Positions 22,388 through 35,051 of a stretch of 64,000 nucleotides of DNA are shown here, in pieces. The DNA is taken from contig JAIQDT010001734.1 of NCBI GenBank assembly GCA_021521415.1, positions 310,001-374,000 of the forward strand, written 5' to 3'. Position numbers and translations under genes: made by a program. This DNA comes from Bidens hawaiensis. Its lineage: Eukaryota > Streptophyta > Magnoliopsida > Asterales > Asteraceae. The notes beneath the pieces were generated by a model. That model saw only the letters and a program-made list of their open reading frames with translations. It had not been told where the DNA came from and ran no database searches. Each line of letters opens with the position of its first letter. Within the stretch, counting starts at the first letter, position 1.

Positions 22388-24767
22388 TTTATTTTAGCAG
22401 TATGCAGACGTTAAAAAACAAACCACCTTCTTCTTGTAGACTGCAGAGGTTTGGTCTGCCTCTTCTTCTACAGATGTGATCCGCAGACTGCAGATATTTT
22501 ACATCTGAAAAAACAAACAGCACCTTGATATCAATAACTGATTAAATGGAATAAACGCTTACTCTTGATTTGGTTGAACCATTTGCCTTTCTAACTCTTA
22601 GTCTCTTATCACAAATAAGACCTTGTATAGTGTGTTTGCACCTTCTTGATCATTGGTTGGAATTTTGGCTGATCAAAGTCAACCCATCTTGGCGCTTTCC
22701 ACAAAGCATCCAAGGCCATATTTGTCCCCCCAAAGCCTACATAGTGGGGGGGGTGTGGCATTCGTCTTTTTGGCCCACATTTATACTTGTTTATGTATTG
22801 TAAACCCGACTCGTTTTGGGTTTTGGATCATTGGATATTAATAAAACAATGAATTTTATGTTATAATTATATTTCATACTTTTCGTTTTGTTCCAAAGTC
22901 TTTAACGGTGGTTAAAACGCTTATTTTGTGTTCAAAACGACCTAAAACGAACTACAAGGACCAAAATTTCCAAAAACCAACCAAGATTAATCCCATAAAT
23001 ATTTTACAAATTATAAACATATTTTTATCCAGATTTCTTTTAATCATTTTAATTATTTTATTCAAATTAAAGGTTTTATTTTAATTCAAAAGCAACAATG
23101 GATATTTTTACATGAGATTCTATTGGTAGAGTCTTGTCACACTCTCAAGCCTTTCTCTACACCCTTGGCCTATAAATACAAGTGTGTTTCACTCATTTTC
23201 AGCTGCTCACACTTCATACTCTTTCTATTTTTTGGATTGCAAGGCTTCTTTCCCTTGTCCTTGACGATTTGACTTTTAAAGTCAAACATAAGCTATTTCT
23301 TGCTTTTTAATCCGATTTGGGTAATAATAACTCATGTTTCCTGTTTCTTTATGTTATATTACTTTATTTTTTTTTTGTTTTCCTTCTTCAACAATTGATG
23401 AGTTAGGTGTTTGTGATATCCTAAGGTAAGTTTTGCAAGTAAGGGCTATTTTGGCCCATTTTGACATTTTAACTCGTTTAAGCTTATTGTTTCGTTTAAG
23501 TTCTGAGTTTACAAGTTTTATATTAGTTCTATTGTTTTGGGTATGTGGTAACCAACATCGGTCTCATACCGAGTCACGGACCGAACCAAAACCGAAGTCC
23601 CGTTTAAGCACTTTATTTAAATGATTAAAACTGAGTTGCATGTAAAATATAAGTTTCTAAGCTCTTTTATTGACTTTTTCATATTTGTTGTTATGATATG
23701 TATTTTTGGAACCAAACTTGGTCACATTCTAAGTCTTGAACCAACCAAACCAAACAAACCGAACTAACCCGAGCTCACTCGCTTAAACACACTAGTTCTG
23801 TTTCGGGCCACCAACTCATATTCTTCTTTAAGATTTTGTTATAAACTGATTTATAAATGCTTTCTCAAAATACTTGGTATGTCGGATCCAACTTGATCTT
23901 ATAACAAGCTTGGACCGATAAAACTGAACACTCGCTTAATATTGACGTATGGAGTTTATTCCTAATAGAACTTCTAATTTAGTTAAGTTTCTGTTTTAAA
24001 TAAGTTATCTCATAATATTTATCACTTTGGAATGTCGGGTTAGGATCTGACAACTTATCAAGACCCGAACTGACTAAAGCGAACACTCGTTAAAATCCCG
24101 TTTTGGTATTTATCTATCATGGGGTCGTGCACTATGGCATTAAATCAATCCCCTCATATTTACTTAACAAATATTAAGTAAAACCAATGGATAGGACACC
24201 AAGACTCGATTTCAGGTTAACTTACATTTCAAATCGTCACTTTAATTACTTAACATTTTACATTTTAAACCCCAAAACTTTGTCTACTTATTTGTTTGTC
24301 ATTTCATTTTACTTTAAGTTTCCTCAAGACATCCTACTAACACAATGATCTTTCAATCTAGGATTCACACGTTAACTGTTTGAGCTCATTTTCCCGAAGT
24401 TTTTGTAAACCATTCTTCATCAAAATCACTTAATCCAAGTGAGTATATTTCATCCACGTTTTCACTTTTATACTATGGGGATAACATGCATACCTATCAA
24501 ACAAACAATTTAAGATATTAGATCCTCAAACCACAAGCTCTAGGGTGTATGTTACTTGGAATAATTACCCGATTGTGTGTTATATGCCTCATATGTTTAC
24601 TTGATAATTGTTTATTGCTTTTGTTGGTTGGCCTCATCCTCAATAAGTATGATCATATGCTCCCCTAACTATTTTAGCCTCGTGCTAACAGAATAGGGCC
24701 TCATTTATATATCCGAGTATCTGGGTAGTTTTACCTATAAGAAAAGAGCCTCATTTATTTATGATTT
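22388..24767. other. Unassigned, probably gypsy-like LTR/intergenic DNA
   Basis: No convincing ORF. A promoter-like CCTATAAATACAAG (about 23170) precedes a CT-rich stretch, as in a long LTR. A short AGACTGCAGA-rich inverted-repeat stretch lies at 22400-22510. The sequence breaks at 24767 and appears to resume at 40331 beyond the SIRE-type element, judged by the shared GATTT. Confidence 0.35.
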
Positions 24768-24817
24768 TGTAGGTCCCGTGACGGGGCTATTCTTGGATCA
24801 ACCAAACTCGATGCTAG
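24763..24817 (-). repeat. Remnant of the SIRE-type LTR with target duplication
   Basis: 24768-24817 begins TGTAGGTCC and shares GACGGGG, CTCTTGGATCAACCAAACTC-like text and GTGCTAG-like text with the LTR at 39945. GATTT precedes it (24763-24767) and GATTT also follows the right LTR (40326-40330), marking both outer edges of one insertion. Only about 50 bp of the LTR remains. Confidence 0.6.
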
Positions 24818-25921
24818 GTAGACACTCACGTAATATATAATAAATAAGAACAGTGCCCAATAGACCCTCACGTAATGTATGGCAACCGAACGGTTTAGAC
24901 TCAGTAATCGATGTGCTGGTAGGCTCAGCCTCTAAGAATGAAAGGGCGGTTTGGTTGTTGACTTAACTTTAAAAAATGGGACGAAAAGGTGGGTCATACT
25001 CAAGCCTTATGTTTAGTTTGATCGTAAAAGTTAAAAATTTTGTAGAAATTGGAATAGACTAATCATACGATGCTTGGGTAGGCTTAACATTAGGGTATGC
25101 AAAGTAGCCTGTGATATAAACATAAATTTCATGCTTCTAGTTTTAGTGGTTAAGGTGTATGGTTTTATAACCTTAAATCCTGTATTGATGGGATGCCCCG
25201 GGGGACGGACACCATGGGTCTTTATGCGATTTATCATCTGGGTATTCACATCTCCTAAGTGGATTTATGAATATTAAAAGAGCTCAAAGAGCAAACCCGC
25301 AGTTATCTGCCAAATATAACTCAATAAACATGATCACCTCGTACTTCAAAGTACAAATACACTACTGACTTGATCATACACGTTGTTAGTCATATGGGGT
25401 CCCCTTGCTCGCGCCTCATTACCATTAAGAAATGGGCCACAAGGGACACGTCATATGTAAGCCCTACAGATGAATCTGTGCATACTCACCCTTAGAGATG
25501 AACTTTGGGGTATTGCTTGATAACGGGGGTATGCCATGTGGTGGGGAACACTTACTAGTTAGCTACTTAATCGCACATTAATTGTATCTAATGGCTACTA
25601 GGTAGACCTTAATGCTTAAGTTTAGGTGGATAAACAATACCCTTGATTGTCTTTAGCTATTTATAAAAATTGGCACTTCATGTTTTGATCAACTCGATAT
25701 AAGGTTTAAGTCAAATTGGGGTGAGTCGGATCTGGTATGGTTATTAATTGTTGGGTCCCACTGTTTTTCAAATTGATAAAATTGTCACGCCTTATTGGCC
25801 TCGGTAAGTATCGGGGGCATGGGTTTAAGTGGATAGCAATACCGGCAATCGACCTAATCTGGCTTATTAGGTGAAAGTTGGGAGAAATAGTCGGGTAACA
25901 GGTTACTTGTTCTAATATTTA

Positions 25922-25978
<57 letters not shown>

Positions 25979-26071
25979 ATAAATAAAACCAAGAGTTGTC
26001 GGTTGAACTCGGATATGATCCTGTGTAGTATTCTTTTTCAGGGACGAAAAAGTCTTAAGTGTGGGGATATT
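24818..26071 (+). other. Unassigned DNA, probably internal 3' region of an Athila-like element
   Basis: No ORF worth calling. It ends in AAGTGTGGGGATATT, a polypurine tract directly before the 26072 LTR. A (TA)n run of about 20 units lies at 25924-25965. Confidence 0.4.
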
Positions 26072-27754
26072 TGATGTGTTGCAAAACACTCGTATTTTCC
26101 GCATCTTTTATCTACGTATTATGTTATATTCTATGTGTTTTTATTTGATTTATATAGGTTTTACATAGTTTTAATAATCATGTAGGTTTTGGGTGAAAGA
26201 AGAAAGAAACCGGACTTTTCGCGGAGCTTACGAGCCTTCTATGCATACAATTTCAAGACAAGACTCAAAGCCCGGCCCATTTACATCATGAAAAAGCCCA
26301 AGACCCTATTATATTATAACATAAAAAAAATTAAAAAACCCTAACATTGGGCAGCTTGTCCGATCGCAGCTTCAGCAAGGGAAGAAGAAAAGAAAAAAGT
26401 TTTGTGGCGGCTGTTCTTGGAGTTTGTGGCGGCTAGGGAAGGAAGAAGAAGGCAAGGACAAGTCTCGGGATTGATTTCCATCAGTTTACATCAGCTTATT
26501 GCAGCCCGAAACATCTCATATCCTTCCATCTTTTACATTGTTCATACACTTTGATTTTCTTGTTTAATTGTTAACTAGTTTTGCAATTATTTGAAAGATT
26601 GATTTGTTATTGATTATTGTTGATCACTGAATGTTTGTTAAGATGATTGGTATGAGTTTAATGATGTGTTTATTAAATGTTCATGGCTGTCCAAAAAGTA
26701 TGATAGGCTAATCTTGTTAATTCTACCTAGGAATGATGTTAATTGTTAGTTTTTGATGAGTTATTTGGATTGTTTGATTAATAGACTTTAATTGCTATTG
26801 TAAAGTTTGATTTAGACATGAAATAGGTTGTGTCTAAGGGCTGAAAATTTTGGTAATTCATTGCATAAACTCCTTGTGTCGGTTAATTAGTTTTGTATTG
26901 ATTGATCGGTGCTTGTTTGATTCTAGACTTTGTGTTTAGGGTTTGTTTGCGGTAGGTACCACCGTAGGGTTTTGTTGCATGATATATTGGATTTAGTACA
27001 GCGGTTAGGCACCTTCTTTGAGACCGAGAGGTGATAGGAAGTTTAGGGTCGTCTCATTGCCTTTGCATGCTAGAATAAGAATTGCGCGAGAGCGAGTTTG
27101 TTTCTTGTCAGGTTTAAGTGTTTTGAGCGACTAGTTGATGTATTTTGGTTTAAGTTGAATTGTTCCTCTATCCTTGGTTGTGTAGTATTCATTGCCATTA
27201 GGGTCGAGTGTTGGTGAGACCGAGAGGTAATCCAACATTAGAACACGTTAGCAATTGTTTCCCGGTTTGGTCGTTTTAGTCGATTTTGAGTAGTTAGGGT
27301 TTATTGAGTAAGACCGAGAGGTGATCCAGTGAGCCCGAGAGATCCTTAGTCGTGTCATCTTTAGGGACCGGTGTCTAGATGTCATTCAATCCATTAGCTT
27401 GTCAGGCCTACAATTTGATTCTGACCTAGGTAGACGTTTTTCTCCATCCGAAGTTAACACAGTTAAGTTTTATGTTAAGTTTTCTATTTTTGGTAAGTTT
27501 TGTCAGTCAGTCTAGTTAGTCCAGTTAAGTTATAAAAAATCAAAAATCAATCAAATATTATTCGTAGGTAGTTCTTGTCTAGGGTTAGTGATCTTTAGCG
27601 TTCTTACGTGTCCACGTGTTCGATACTCGGACTTCCTAGGTCTATACTACTTACGATCAGTACACTTGCCGGTTGTGTGTGGTTTAGGATTTTCGTTTTA
27701 GATTTAAAGCTTAGTTGTGAGGGTCATTGTTATAGGGTTATCTGACACACATCA
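26072..27754 (+). repeat. Athila-like gypsy LTR
   Basis: 1683 bp with perfect inverted ends TGATGTGT...ACACATCA, preceded by a polypurine tract. It contains three AGACCGAGAGGTGATcc/ag-type words (about 27020-27320). It cuts into the 3' end of the minus-strand envelope-like ORF, whose last residues and stop are supplied by the LTR. The upstream partner LTR is not found. Confidence 0.6.
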
Positions 27755-29115
27755 GTGAACTGAATATGGGTGAAGTGAACGGTGAAGTTGGTATGGGTTC
27801 GGTTTGTTTAGGTTGCTCGGGTGGTATGGTGGTTTGAGTTTGTTGTTGAGGTGGGGATGGTGGTAGGTTTTCTAGAAAGGTGGATATCGGTTGGTCTTGT
27901 TGTGTGGGTGAGGGTTCAGGTGATTCGCCGGGTGAGTCATGTAGCATGGTCTTTGGTGGTTTGGGCTTGGTTTTGATTCTGGTCTCGGGTTTCTTGTAGA
28001 CGGGAATCTTGATTTGTGCCACGTTAAGGTCTTTCAGGGTTTTAGCTAGGGTTTTAGGTAAGGCAATGTGTGGGTTAGGTATGGAGGAAGGCTTGGGTTT
28101 GCTTGATAGCTTGACAATGAGTTTTGAATACTTCTTGGAGTCTCCAACCCTCTTCAAGCGCTTCAAGGGTTGATGTTCCTCTTCCTCCTCTTCTTCGACC
28201 ACCTTAGCTTTACCAGAAGTACCACCAACAGAAGGCTTGTCGGCAGCCTTCCGTTTCAGATCATGCTTGGCCTTGGTTCGGTCTTCAGGGGCTTCATCAG
28301 AAGAGTCACCCTGTTCAGCCTCCGAACCCTCTATCTCCCCACTTTCCTTCTCAGATTCCTCCTCAACATTCTCAGTCTCCTCAAACAAACCAAACTTGGG
28401 ACCAGGTCTCTCTCCTTGGTAAATGTGACATTTTCCCTTCGTGCTCAACATTAGTTTAAATAATGACTCTCTTATCATATTAACGTGATAAGGTTCAGGC
28501 AACGACTTCTTATCAGCAGCTTCCTTGTGAGAAGGTCTTGGTACTTCAGGGATCATGTCGTCAAGCAGCAGCTGTACGAATCTTGGATACATGAGCCATG
28601 TTGCATATGTGGTTGCGTTTGCTAACATGTAAAGAAAGATCATCCGAGAGTAGTTAAACTTCTCCTAAAACGTCAGAGCGTATATTATCCGAACCCAGTT
28701 TGCTCTCAAACTGTCAAACCCTCCCCTCAGATCTGACATGTTGTGCATCACTACGTGGAATAGAAATCTCCAGTAGGGAGGGAGATGCTTCTTTTCCAAG
28801 CTCTTCCATTCCGTGTCATATCCCATGTCTCTCAAATAGATACTCAGACTCATCCTTTATCTTCAGTGCACATCTGATGTCACCCTCTGTGATCTTTAAA
28901 GTCTTGCCTGCTACTTCGATGACAACAGACAAAGAATCACCAGCTGCTTTTGCGTTTACCCAGAACTCTGTCACCCATGTGGTGTAGATGGTAGGGTTAG
29001 CTGAGACAGCATATTCCAAAGGTGACTTTTTCAACCCCTTGATCATTGATGTGAACACTTTATCTCTTTTCTTTGAGTGTAGCTCAAGTGGGCAACATTG
29101 ATTATGCAACTGCAA
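27738..29115 (-). pseudogene. Envelope-like ORF of the SIRE-type element
   Basis: On the minus strand from 29115 it reads KGLKKSPLEYAVSANPTIYTTWVTEFW and GKTLKITEGDIRCALK, then in another frame YWRFLFHVVMHNMSDLRGG, then after an in-frame stop near 28665 MLANATTYATWLMYPRFVQLLLDD, followed by an acidic/lysine-rich low-complexity tail (EEEEEEEHQPLKR) and a proline-rich end. The NPTIY...FW, YPRFVQ..LDD signature belongs to the third ORF of Maximus/SIRE elements that is abundant in Asteraceae (family knowledge). No signal peptide or clear transmembrane segment is visible, so a true envelope role is doubtful. A frameshift lies near 28830. The last codons (after about 27755) come from the inserted LTR. 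An acceptor-like TTTAATTGCAG directly precedes the 29115 reading frame. Confidence 0.75.
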
Positions 29116-29394
29116 TTAAACATCCAAAACATGAGAATCATCATTAAGTATAAATGAAAGATAAAGATATATTAGCATATACATACTTATTCATATATAC
29201 TTATATACATAGGTTACTAGGTTAAATTATATACATGCTTAATTTTTTATATACAAATCTGTTTTGATAGGATATTAAATTGATTTTAGTGTATTATTAA
29301 GTTAATAAGTCTTTAATATATTAAGTTTTGTATGTCCATAAAAGTTCTAAGATCAAACAGTCCTCATGTAACAATGCAGTCCAGTAGCAAGTGG

Positions 29395-29705
29395 GTCAGT
29401 TTCTGAAAATCTGCCAAGTGTTTAAAATTCGCATGAAGGAATTTCGCATGACCCCTTATTCGCTTCGCTTGAACCATGCGAAGCGAACCAGTGAAATGAT
29501 TCGCATTACAAGCTTGAGCGAAGTGAAAAAGATTTTGTATTCGCTTCGCTTGAACCATGCGAAGTGAACTCAAGACAGAATTCGCATCGCATGGTTGTGC
29601 GAAGCGAATAAGAAATGTATTTCGCATCACATAGTTGTGCGAAGCGAAGTAGATTTCCTATTCGCTTCGCATGAATCATGCGAAGCGAAAACCTTCACTT
29701 TGAGA
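29395..29705. repeat. GCGAAGCGAA palindromic array, copy near the envelope-like ORF
   Basis: At least four hairpin units of the form ATTCGCTTCGC-[TA]TGAAxCATGCGAAGCGAA plus single TTCGCAT words, spaced 55-75 bp, directly upstream of the envelope-like ORF on the minus strand. ORFs here are by-products. Confidence 0.85.
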
Positions 29706-29964
29706 AATATCTCCTATGCGAAAAATCCACACTTGGCCCCCTTTTTGATTCTCCTGCTTTTCACAACTTCGCCTGGACCCGAATTAGGTATCTGGAGTGT
29801 ACCAAACCCCTCGTTTACCCCTTCAATCGAACCCAATAAGTCTAAACAAGCCCTAGAACTACAAACTGTACAAATTACGTCCTAAAACTAAGATTTAATG
29901 ATGATTATCATGTTCTTGAAGTCTAATAATTGTTGCAAGACCAAATTTCTTCAACAAAATCAGA

Positions 29965-30081
29965 TCAACCACTAGATCTAGGCGACGGCTCATATGAACC
30001 GCCGTCTAGATCTGAGAGAACCCAGAAACAAGAAGATGGAGATGAAGTGGTGTGATTGTATACCGTGGGTGTGGGTTCCAT
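29965..30081 (-). CDS. Short ORF (38 aa), possible first exon of the envelope-like transcript
   Basis: ATG at 30081 on the minus strand lies about 140 bp downstream of a TATA-like box and a CT-rich leader. It encodes MEPTPTVYNHTTSSPSSC and stops at TGA 29965. It contains a hairpin (AGATCTAGACGGCGGTTCAT... pairing with its own downstream complement, 29974-30013). No family recognised. It may be a short leader ORF or an exon joined to the frame at 29115. I see no strong donor site, so this is a guess. Confidence 0.3.
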   Translation of the reverse strand: MEPTPTVYNHTTSSPSSCFWVLSDLDGGSYEPSPRSSG

Positions 30082-30221
30082 TTTGATGATCAAAGTATGA
30101 TAAACGAGGCTGGATTGTGAAGTATGATGAAGAAATAGTTAGGGTTTGGGAGATAAGGTAGAGAGAGAGAGAATGAGAGTGTTTGGTAAAGTGTAAAGTG
30201 AATAGTGGATGTCATTTTGAG

Positions 30222-30236
30222 TGACCTATATATATA
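30222..30236 (-). promoter_or_regulatory. Possible internal promoter (TATA box)
   Basis: CCTATATATATAGG on the minus strand, with an upstream hairpin CTTATCTCGCGATAAG (30244-30259) and a downstream CT-rich, GA-repeat-complement leader (about 30155-30175), the usual layout of a plant core promoter. Confidence 0.45.
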
Positions 30237-30259
30237 GGGTCAGCTTATCTCGCGATAAG

Positions 30260-31824
30260 GTCAAAAATCACGAGTATTCACCAAAAATACGCTCTCAGTC
30301 CTCGGTCTTTAAAAGTGTTTACAATTTCAAACCCGTAAAACATTTGCCCACCGACTCCAAGCACTTAATTATTTTTCCAAATTTCCTTTTGTAGGTCCGT
30401 AACTGTTAACGCTTGCATAGACGATCTCTTTGACAAAATACACTTAAAGTAGATAAAAATAGGTATATAAAGATAAAAAAATTTAAAACAAAACAAAATA
30501 ATAATAAGGTTAAGACTAAAGTTAAAATAAGATTACCAAATTAATTTACATAATTCTTTTTAATTGATTTGATTAATCAATTTTCAAAGAACGATCAAAA
30601 CTGGAATCATATTGATTTGCAAAGCCCTAGATCGCGTTTCCATTTTGATATTATTGTGTCACAATTTCATCACTGACTGTATATATTGTCCGCCTTGTTA
30701 ACTTGACAAGTGTTTTGATGCCAAAGTGATACATTTGAAGTTCGATTAGGCACGGTGCTTGTGTAGTCCCATAATCAGACGTGTTACTGATTCCATCATA
30801 TCTCAGGCCTAGTTTGTGTTAACATATCATCTCAACTTGACTTAAACCTTTCTTATTTGATCAAAGTATACTTATTAACACAATTGACACTTTATTTTTG
30901 TACACTTGACTCGATCTAGAAAGATTAAAATAAAGCAGAAGTTCAGGCCATAACAATCAAGTCGGATAACACCGTATTATCGCGCAGAGAAAGTCCAAGG
31001 CTTGGACAAAAGAAAGAAAATAAAACAAAGCAGAAGATTCAGGGCCTTAACAATCAGATCTTGTATGACTACAAACATAGAAAGTCCAAGACTTGAATCA
31101 AAATAAATGAAGAAATAAAACAGAAATTAAAATCCCTAGGACTGACTCTTTTTGCCTCTTTTTCTTGATTTTTCTTTTTCTTTTCTGACTCTTTTTGTTT
31201 TGTTTTCTTTTATTTTCTTTTCTTGACACTTTACTTGACACAATCAAAATTAAAAATTGACACTTATTGCATAAGATAACTGTGATCAAGTAAAGAGAGG
31301 CTTGGGTATGACATGTTTAATTACATTTGAACCTTCATGAATAGGACTTTAATAGAATCATGCAACCGCTTCATAATGTATAGCCACTAGTACCGGTAAG
31401 AATTTAGGTTTATATCACTCGACACTTACTTGTTTGTCAGGCCTATCTATACATCTTTGAGTGATTTTGTAGACTTTTGATCTACTCTTTTCATGCTCTA
31501 GGATCATTACATACCAATGTACTATCATTTTCCAAAGGTTGGATCAAATTCTTAATTTGAAAATTTTAAATACTCGACTCCCTCTAAGCAGAAGCTCCCT
31601 CTAAGCGGGATAATCCTTTTTGTGTTTTCTTAAATTAGGAGTAAAGATGAAATTAATATTATATATAAAGATAAAATCTTTTTGTTAAGTCAAATGACTT
31701 GCTTTTGTTTTTCTTAAAGTAAATTTAAAAATCTTTTTGGTGAGTTAATGATAACTCAATTTTCTCCCTCTAAAATTGTGACATATTTTAAAAATATTTA
31801 CAATTTTAAAATAAAAGATAAAAT
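30260..31824 (-). other. Non-coding internal region between RNase H and the envelope-like block
   Basis: About 1.6 kb without a supported ORF. A long pyrimidine tract on the plus strand (31145-31225) is a purine tract on the minus strand. Confidence 0.5.
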
Positions 31825-32202
31825 TTACTTAAATGAAATCATGCACAAAGATTCAACGAGAAACAAAAATTGGGCACGAATGAAAGCCTTTGTAAAGAGA
31901 TCTGCGTTAAAGTCAGTATGGACCCTTTTTATGTTGACAAGCTTACAATCAAAACAATCATGAATAAAGTGTATTCGGATGTCAATGTGTTTTGTCTTTG
32001 AGTGCTGGACCGGGTTTTTAACAATCGCAACGGCAGCCTCATTATCACATTTGATCGTTGTATCAAATAAATTCAAACCATAATCCAGCAGCTGATGCTG
32101 GATCCAAATGACTTGGGAACAGCAACTGGATGCGGCTATGTATTCAGCATCCGCAGTTGAGGTGGACACGGTGACTTGCTTTTTGCACTGCCAAGAAATC
32201 AA
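31825..32202 (-). pseudogene. SIRE-type RNase H
   Basis: The minus strand reads ISWQCKKQVTVSTSTADAEYIAASSC, then IKCDNEAAVAI and HSKTKHIDIRIHFIHDC, then HTDFNADLFTKAF, the copia RNase H signature with its C-terminal end. A stop just upstream (about 32215) separates it from RT. Domain order and spacing fit a SIRE pol. Confidence 0.85.
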
Positions 32203-32404
32203 CCTATCACCCAGGAATTAACACCCGCCAGATGTTGACTTTCGGTCTAAGTTGCATCCCCCATAATCACTGTCAGTGTATGCTTGAAGGTCCAAGGGAG
32301 ACTCTTTTGGATACCAGAGTCCCAATCGAGGTCTTCCTTTGAGGTATCTAAATATACGTTTGACAATGGTCATGTGAGATTCTCTTGGACCATATTGGTA
32401 TCTT

Positions 32405-33297
32405 GCACACTAACAAACAGGGAACATGATGTCCGGTCTGCTTGCAGTAAGATACATCAGAGAGCCAATCATGGACCTATACAGGTGTTGATTGACTGGC
32501 TTTCCCGATGGATCAGGAGCGAGAATTGGTCGTGTAGCGATTGGAGTCAAAAATGCAGATGAGTCCTTGAACCCAAACTTCTGAACAATGTCGTGAGCGT
32601 ATTTCTCCTGATGAATCAGGGTCCCGTCCGTCTTCTGTTCAACTTGCAAAACAAGGAAGAAAGTTATTTCTCCTAATGAACTCATCTCAAATCGCTTTTG
32701 CATGACTTCTGAAAACTCCTTGCATAGATTCTCATTTGTAGACCCAAAGATGATGGCGTTAACATAAACTTGGACTAGAATCAAATCACCCCGAACCTTC
32801 ATGGCAAAGAGTGTTTGATCAACAATGCCTCGTTTGTACCCATTCTTCACCAGATGGTCAGCCAGAGTGGCATACCATGCACGTGGTGCTTGGTGAAGAC
32901 CATAGAGTGCTTTGTTAAGACGATAAACATGATCAGGATGATCTGGATCCTCAAAACCTGGTGGTTGGCTAACATAGATTTCTTCCTTAACCTTTCAATA
33001 CAAAAAGGCAGTCTTCACGTCCATCTGATATACTTTGAAGTTCATATACGACGCGTAGGCCAAAAAGATACGAATTGCCTCAAATCTGGCCACGGGTGCA
33101 TAAACTTCATCATAATCAAGTCCCTCGTGCTGCCAAAAACCTTGAACTACAAGCTGGGCTTTGTTTCTAATGATAACCCCCTTGTCATCCTTTTTATTTC
33201 GGAACACCCACTTTGTTCCAATCGGTCTTTTATTTTCTGGTTTCTTGACCAACCTCCAAACATTTAGCTTTTTGAACTGTAATAGTTCCTCTTGCAT
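32405..33297 (-). pseudogene. SIRE-type reverse transcriptase with destroyed active site
   Basis: 33297 to 32995 gives WRLVKKPENKRPIGTKWVF, DEVYAPVARFEAIR and YQMDVKTAFLY followed by a stop. From 32995 on it continues with [11 protein letters not shown] and the active-site region at 32766-32755. The universally conserved copia YVDD is read YVNA here, so both catalytic aspartates are gone. It continues with [18 protein letters not shown] to a stop near 32407. It could not function even if the frame were intact. Confidence 0.88.
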
Positions 33298-33306
33298 GGC
33301 TTCAAC

Positions 33307-34157
33307 CTAAGAATTTTCTTTCAATGCAACTCTGTAATCTTTGGGTTCGACTTGTGAAATGAAGCAAGGAAAGAGACATCTGTTAATGTTACCATATGTG
33401 CTACGTGTTTGGATACCGGCCGATGGATCTGGAATAATGTTCTTAGTCGGATGTCTTTTGTGAATTGGCAATTGAGGAATTTGTTCGACATGCTCGACTG
33501 GCGTTGCCTCTAGTTCCACTGATAAGCTCTCTATGGGATTAAATACAGCAGTCACATTAACAGGAACATTTGGTTGAGTAACATTGGTTTCAGGCTCATC
33601 AACCAAATGTTCTTGATCAATGAGACCATCCACAGATTCTCATAGAAAGGTAGAACAATGGCTGGAACTTATGTAGAGTCAGTGTTGTCAGAAGCTTCAT
33701 TGTTCGCTCGTTCAACCTGAGCAGCCTCTGTGTTTGTTTCCTCAGCTACACCTTGATTTTCTTCTTCTAAGGGAGGTGTGGGAACAGATTCCACCACACT
33801 GGGTTCTGCTGGAGGATTTTCAACATGTTCGGTTTGGTCATTCTCCACATTGTCTGCCAACACATATGAATCAGTATCTGAATCCGAACTATCCTCGGCT
33901 ATGGGCATGTCGGTAGTGTCTGTTGCTGGCTGCACTTCATTTACCAGGGCTGGTTGATTAGCCACAGGTGGAGCATTCAGTACAGGTGCAGGAACAGCTA
34001 CATGAATGTCTTCCAGACCTCTTAACATAGGTTGCATCAATATTGACTGCTCATTTTCAGGTTGGACAGGAGCAGAAAAAACAGGGGAAACCGGTGAAAT
34101 AACAGGTGTTACGTACATCCCTCGAAACTGCTTGAACAAACTTTCATAATCGAACAT
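33307..34157 (-). pseudogene. SIRE-type integrase C-terminal tail / linker
   Basis: Acidic, proline-rich variable region between integrase and RT (ENDQTEHVENPPAEPSVV, EEENQGVAEETNTEAAQ, then LPIHKRHPTKNIIPDPSAG and IQTRS). The HPxxNIIGDPxxGIQTRS-like text just before RT is standard for copia pol. A frameshift lies at about 33650 and stops near 33305. Confidence 0.75.
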
Positions 34158-34247
34158 ACAGTTTTGACCGTTGTGTGCATCCGTAGGGTTTAGTTCTTGC
34201 TAATCAATGTTGAATGATTCCAAGATTACTCTGGTTTTCTTGCCAAT

Positions 34248-35051
34248 CTAAGCAATTTTGTCGGCTGCATAGCCTACAAAGTAGCACTCATAAGCCTTCT
34301 CAGCAAACTTGGAAGTTGAAACGGCATTTGTTTGGAGTACTGTGCACAGACATCCAAACGTTCTAAAGAAGTTAACCCTTGGCTTCGTTCCATAAAATAC
34401 TTCATAAGGAGTTTTGTTCAACCTTTTGTTCAGCAACACACAGTTCTGGGTAAAGCAGGCAGCATTGATGGCTTCACCCCAGAAAAACAAAGGAAGTTTT
34501 GAGTATGACAGCATTCTTCTTGCAGCTTCTACCAGTGTACGGTTTCGCCTTTCAGCCACCCATTTTGTTCAGAAGTGTAAGGGGCACTGAATTGATGAAG
34601 AATTCCCTTGTTGTGATAAAACTCATTGACAACTTTGTTGCAGAATTCTGTTCCATTGTCGCTTTTGATACACTTGATTCTTTTATCGGTTTGATTCTCC
34701 ACCAAAATAATGAACCTGAGCAGAAATTGAGCTGTCTCATCCTTGTGCCCTAGAAGAAAAGTCCAACTAAAACGCGAGTAATCGTCTGTAATAACCAGAT
34801 AATAGGCTTTTCGACCTATTGCGAAAGGTTGAATTGGACCGAAAAGATCCACGTGTAACGGCTGAAGAGTGGAGTTTATGGAATTGATAGTCTTAGGTCT
34901 GTGAGGAAGTTTGTGTTGTTTGCATTTGGAACAAGATAAATATTTTTCAGCACAATGAAAGGATTTTACAGGCAAACCCCTCACATGGTAACCTTTAACT
35001 AACTTATTCAAGTTCTTAGAGTTGACGTGACCCAAGCGTCGATGCCATAAG
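34248..35051 (-). pseudogene. SIRE-type integrase
   Basis: The minus strand begins WHRRLGHVNSKNLNKLVKG (H2C2 zinc region with CSKCKQHK) and has the core residues HVDLFGPIQPF and KCIKSDNGTEF. A one-base shift lies at about 34560, precisely before the catalytic Glu (NGV/AERRNRTL is in the next frame). It ends in FGTKP and FGCLCTVLQT-like text with a stop at 34248. Upstream it is separated from protease by a 400-bp insertion. Confidence 0.87.

Noticed and set aside
25919..26104. ORF with Ile-Tyr repeats
   Set aside because: Product of the (TA)n microsatellite.
28170..28454. Plus-strand ORFs opposite the envelope-like ORF
   Set aside because: Antisense shadows of the acidic/serine-rich coding sequence on the minus strand.
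29395..29705. Spaced palindromic repeats as a CRISPR array
   Set aside because: Units are imperfect hairpins of variable spacing in a plant retroelement; no cas genes and no fixed spacer length.
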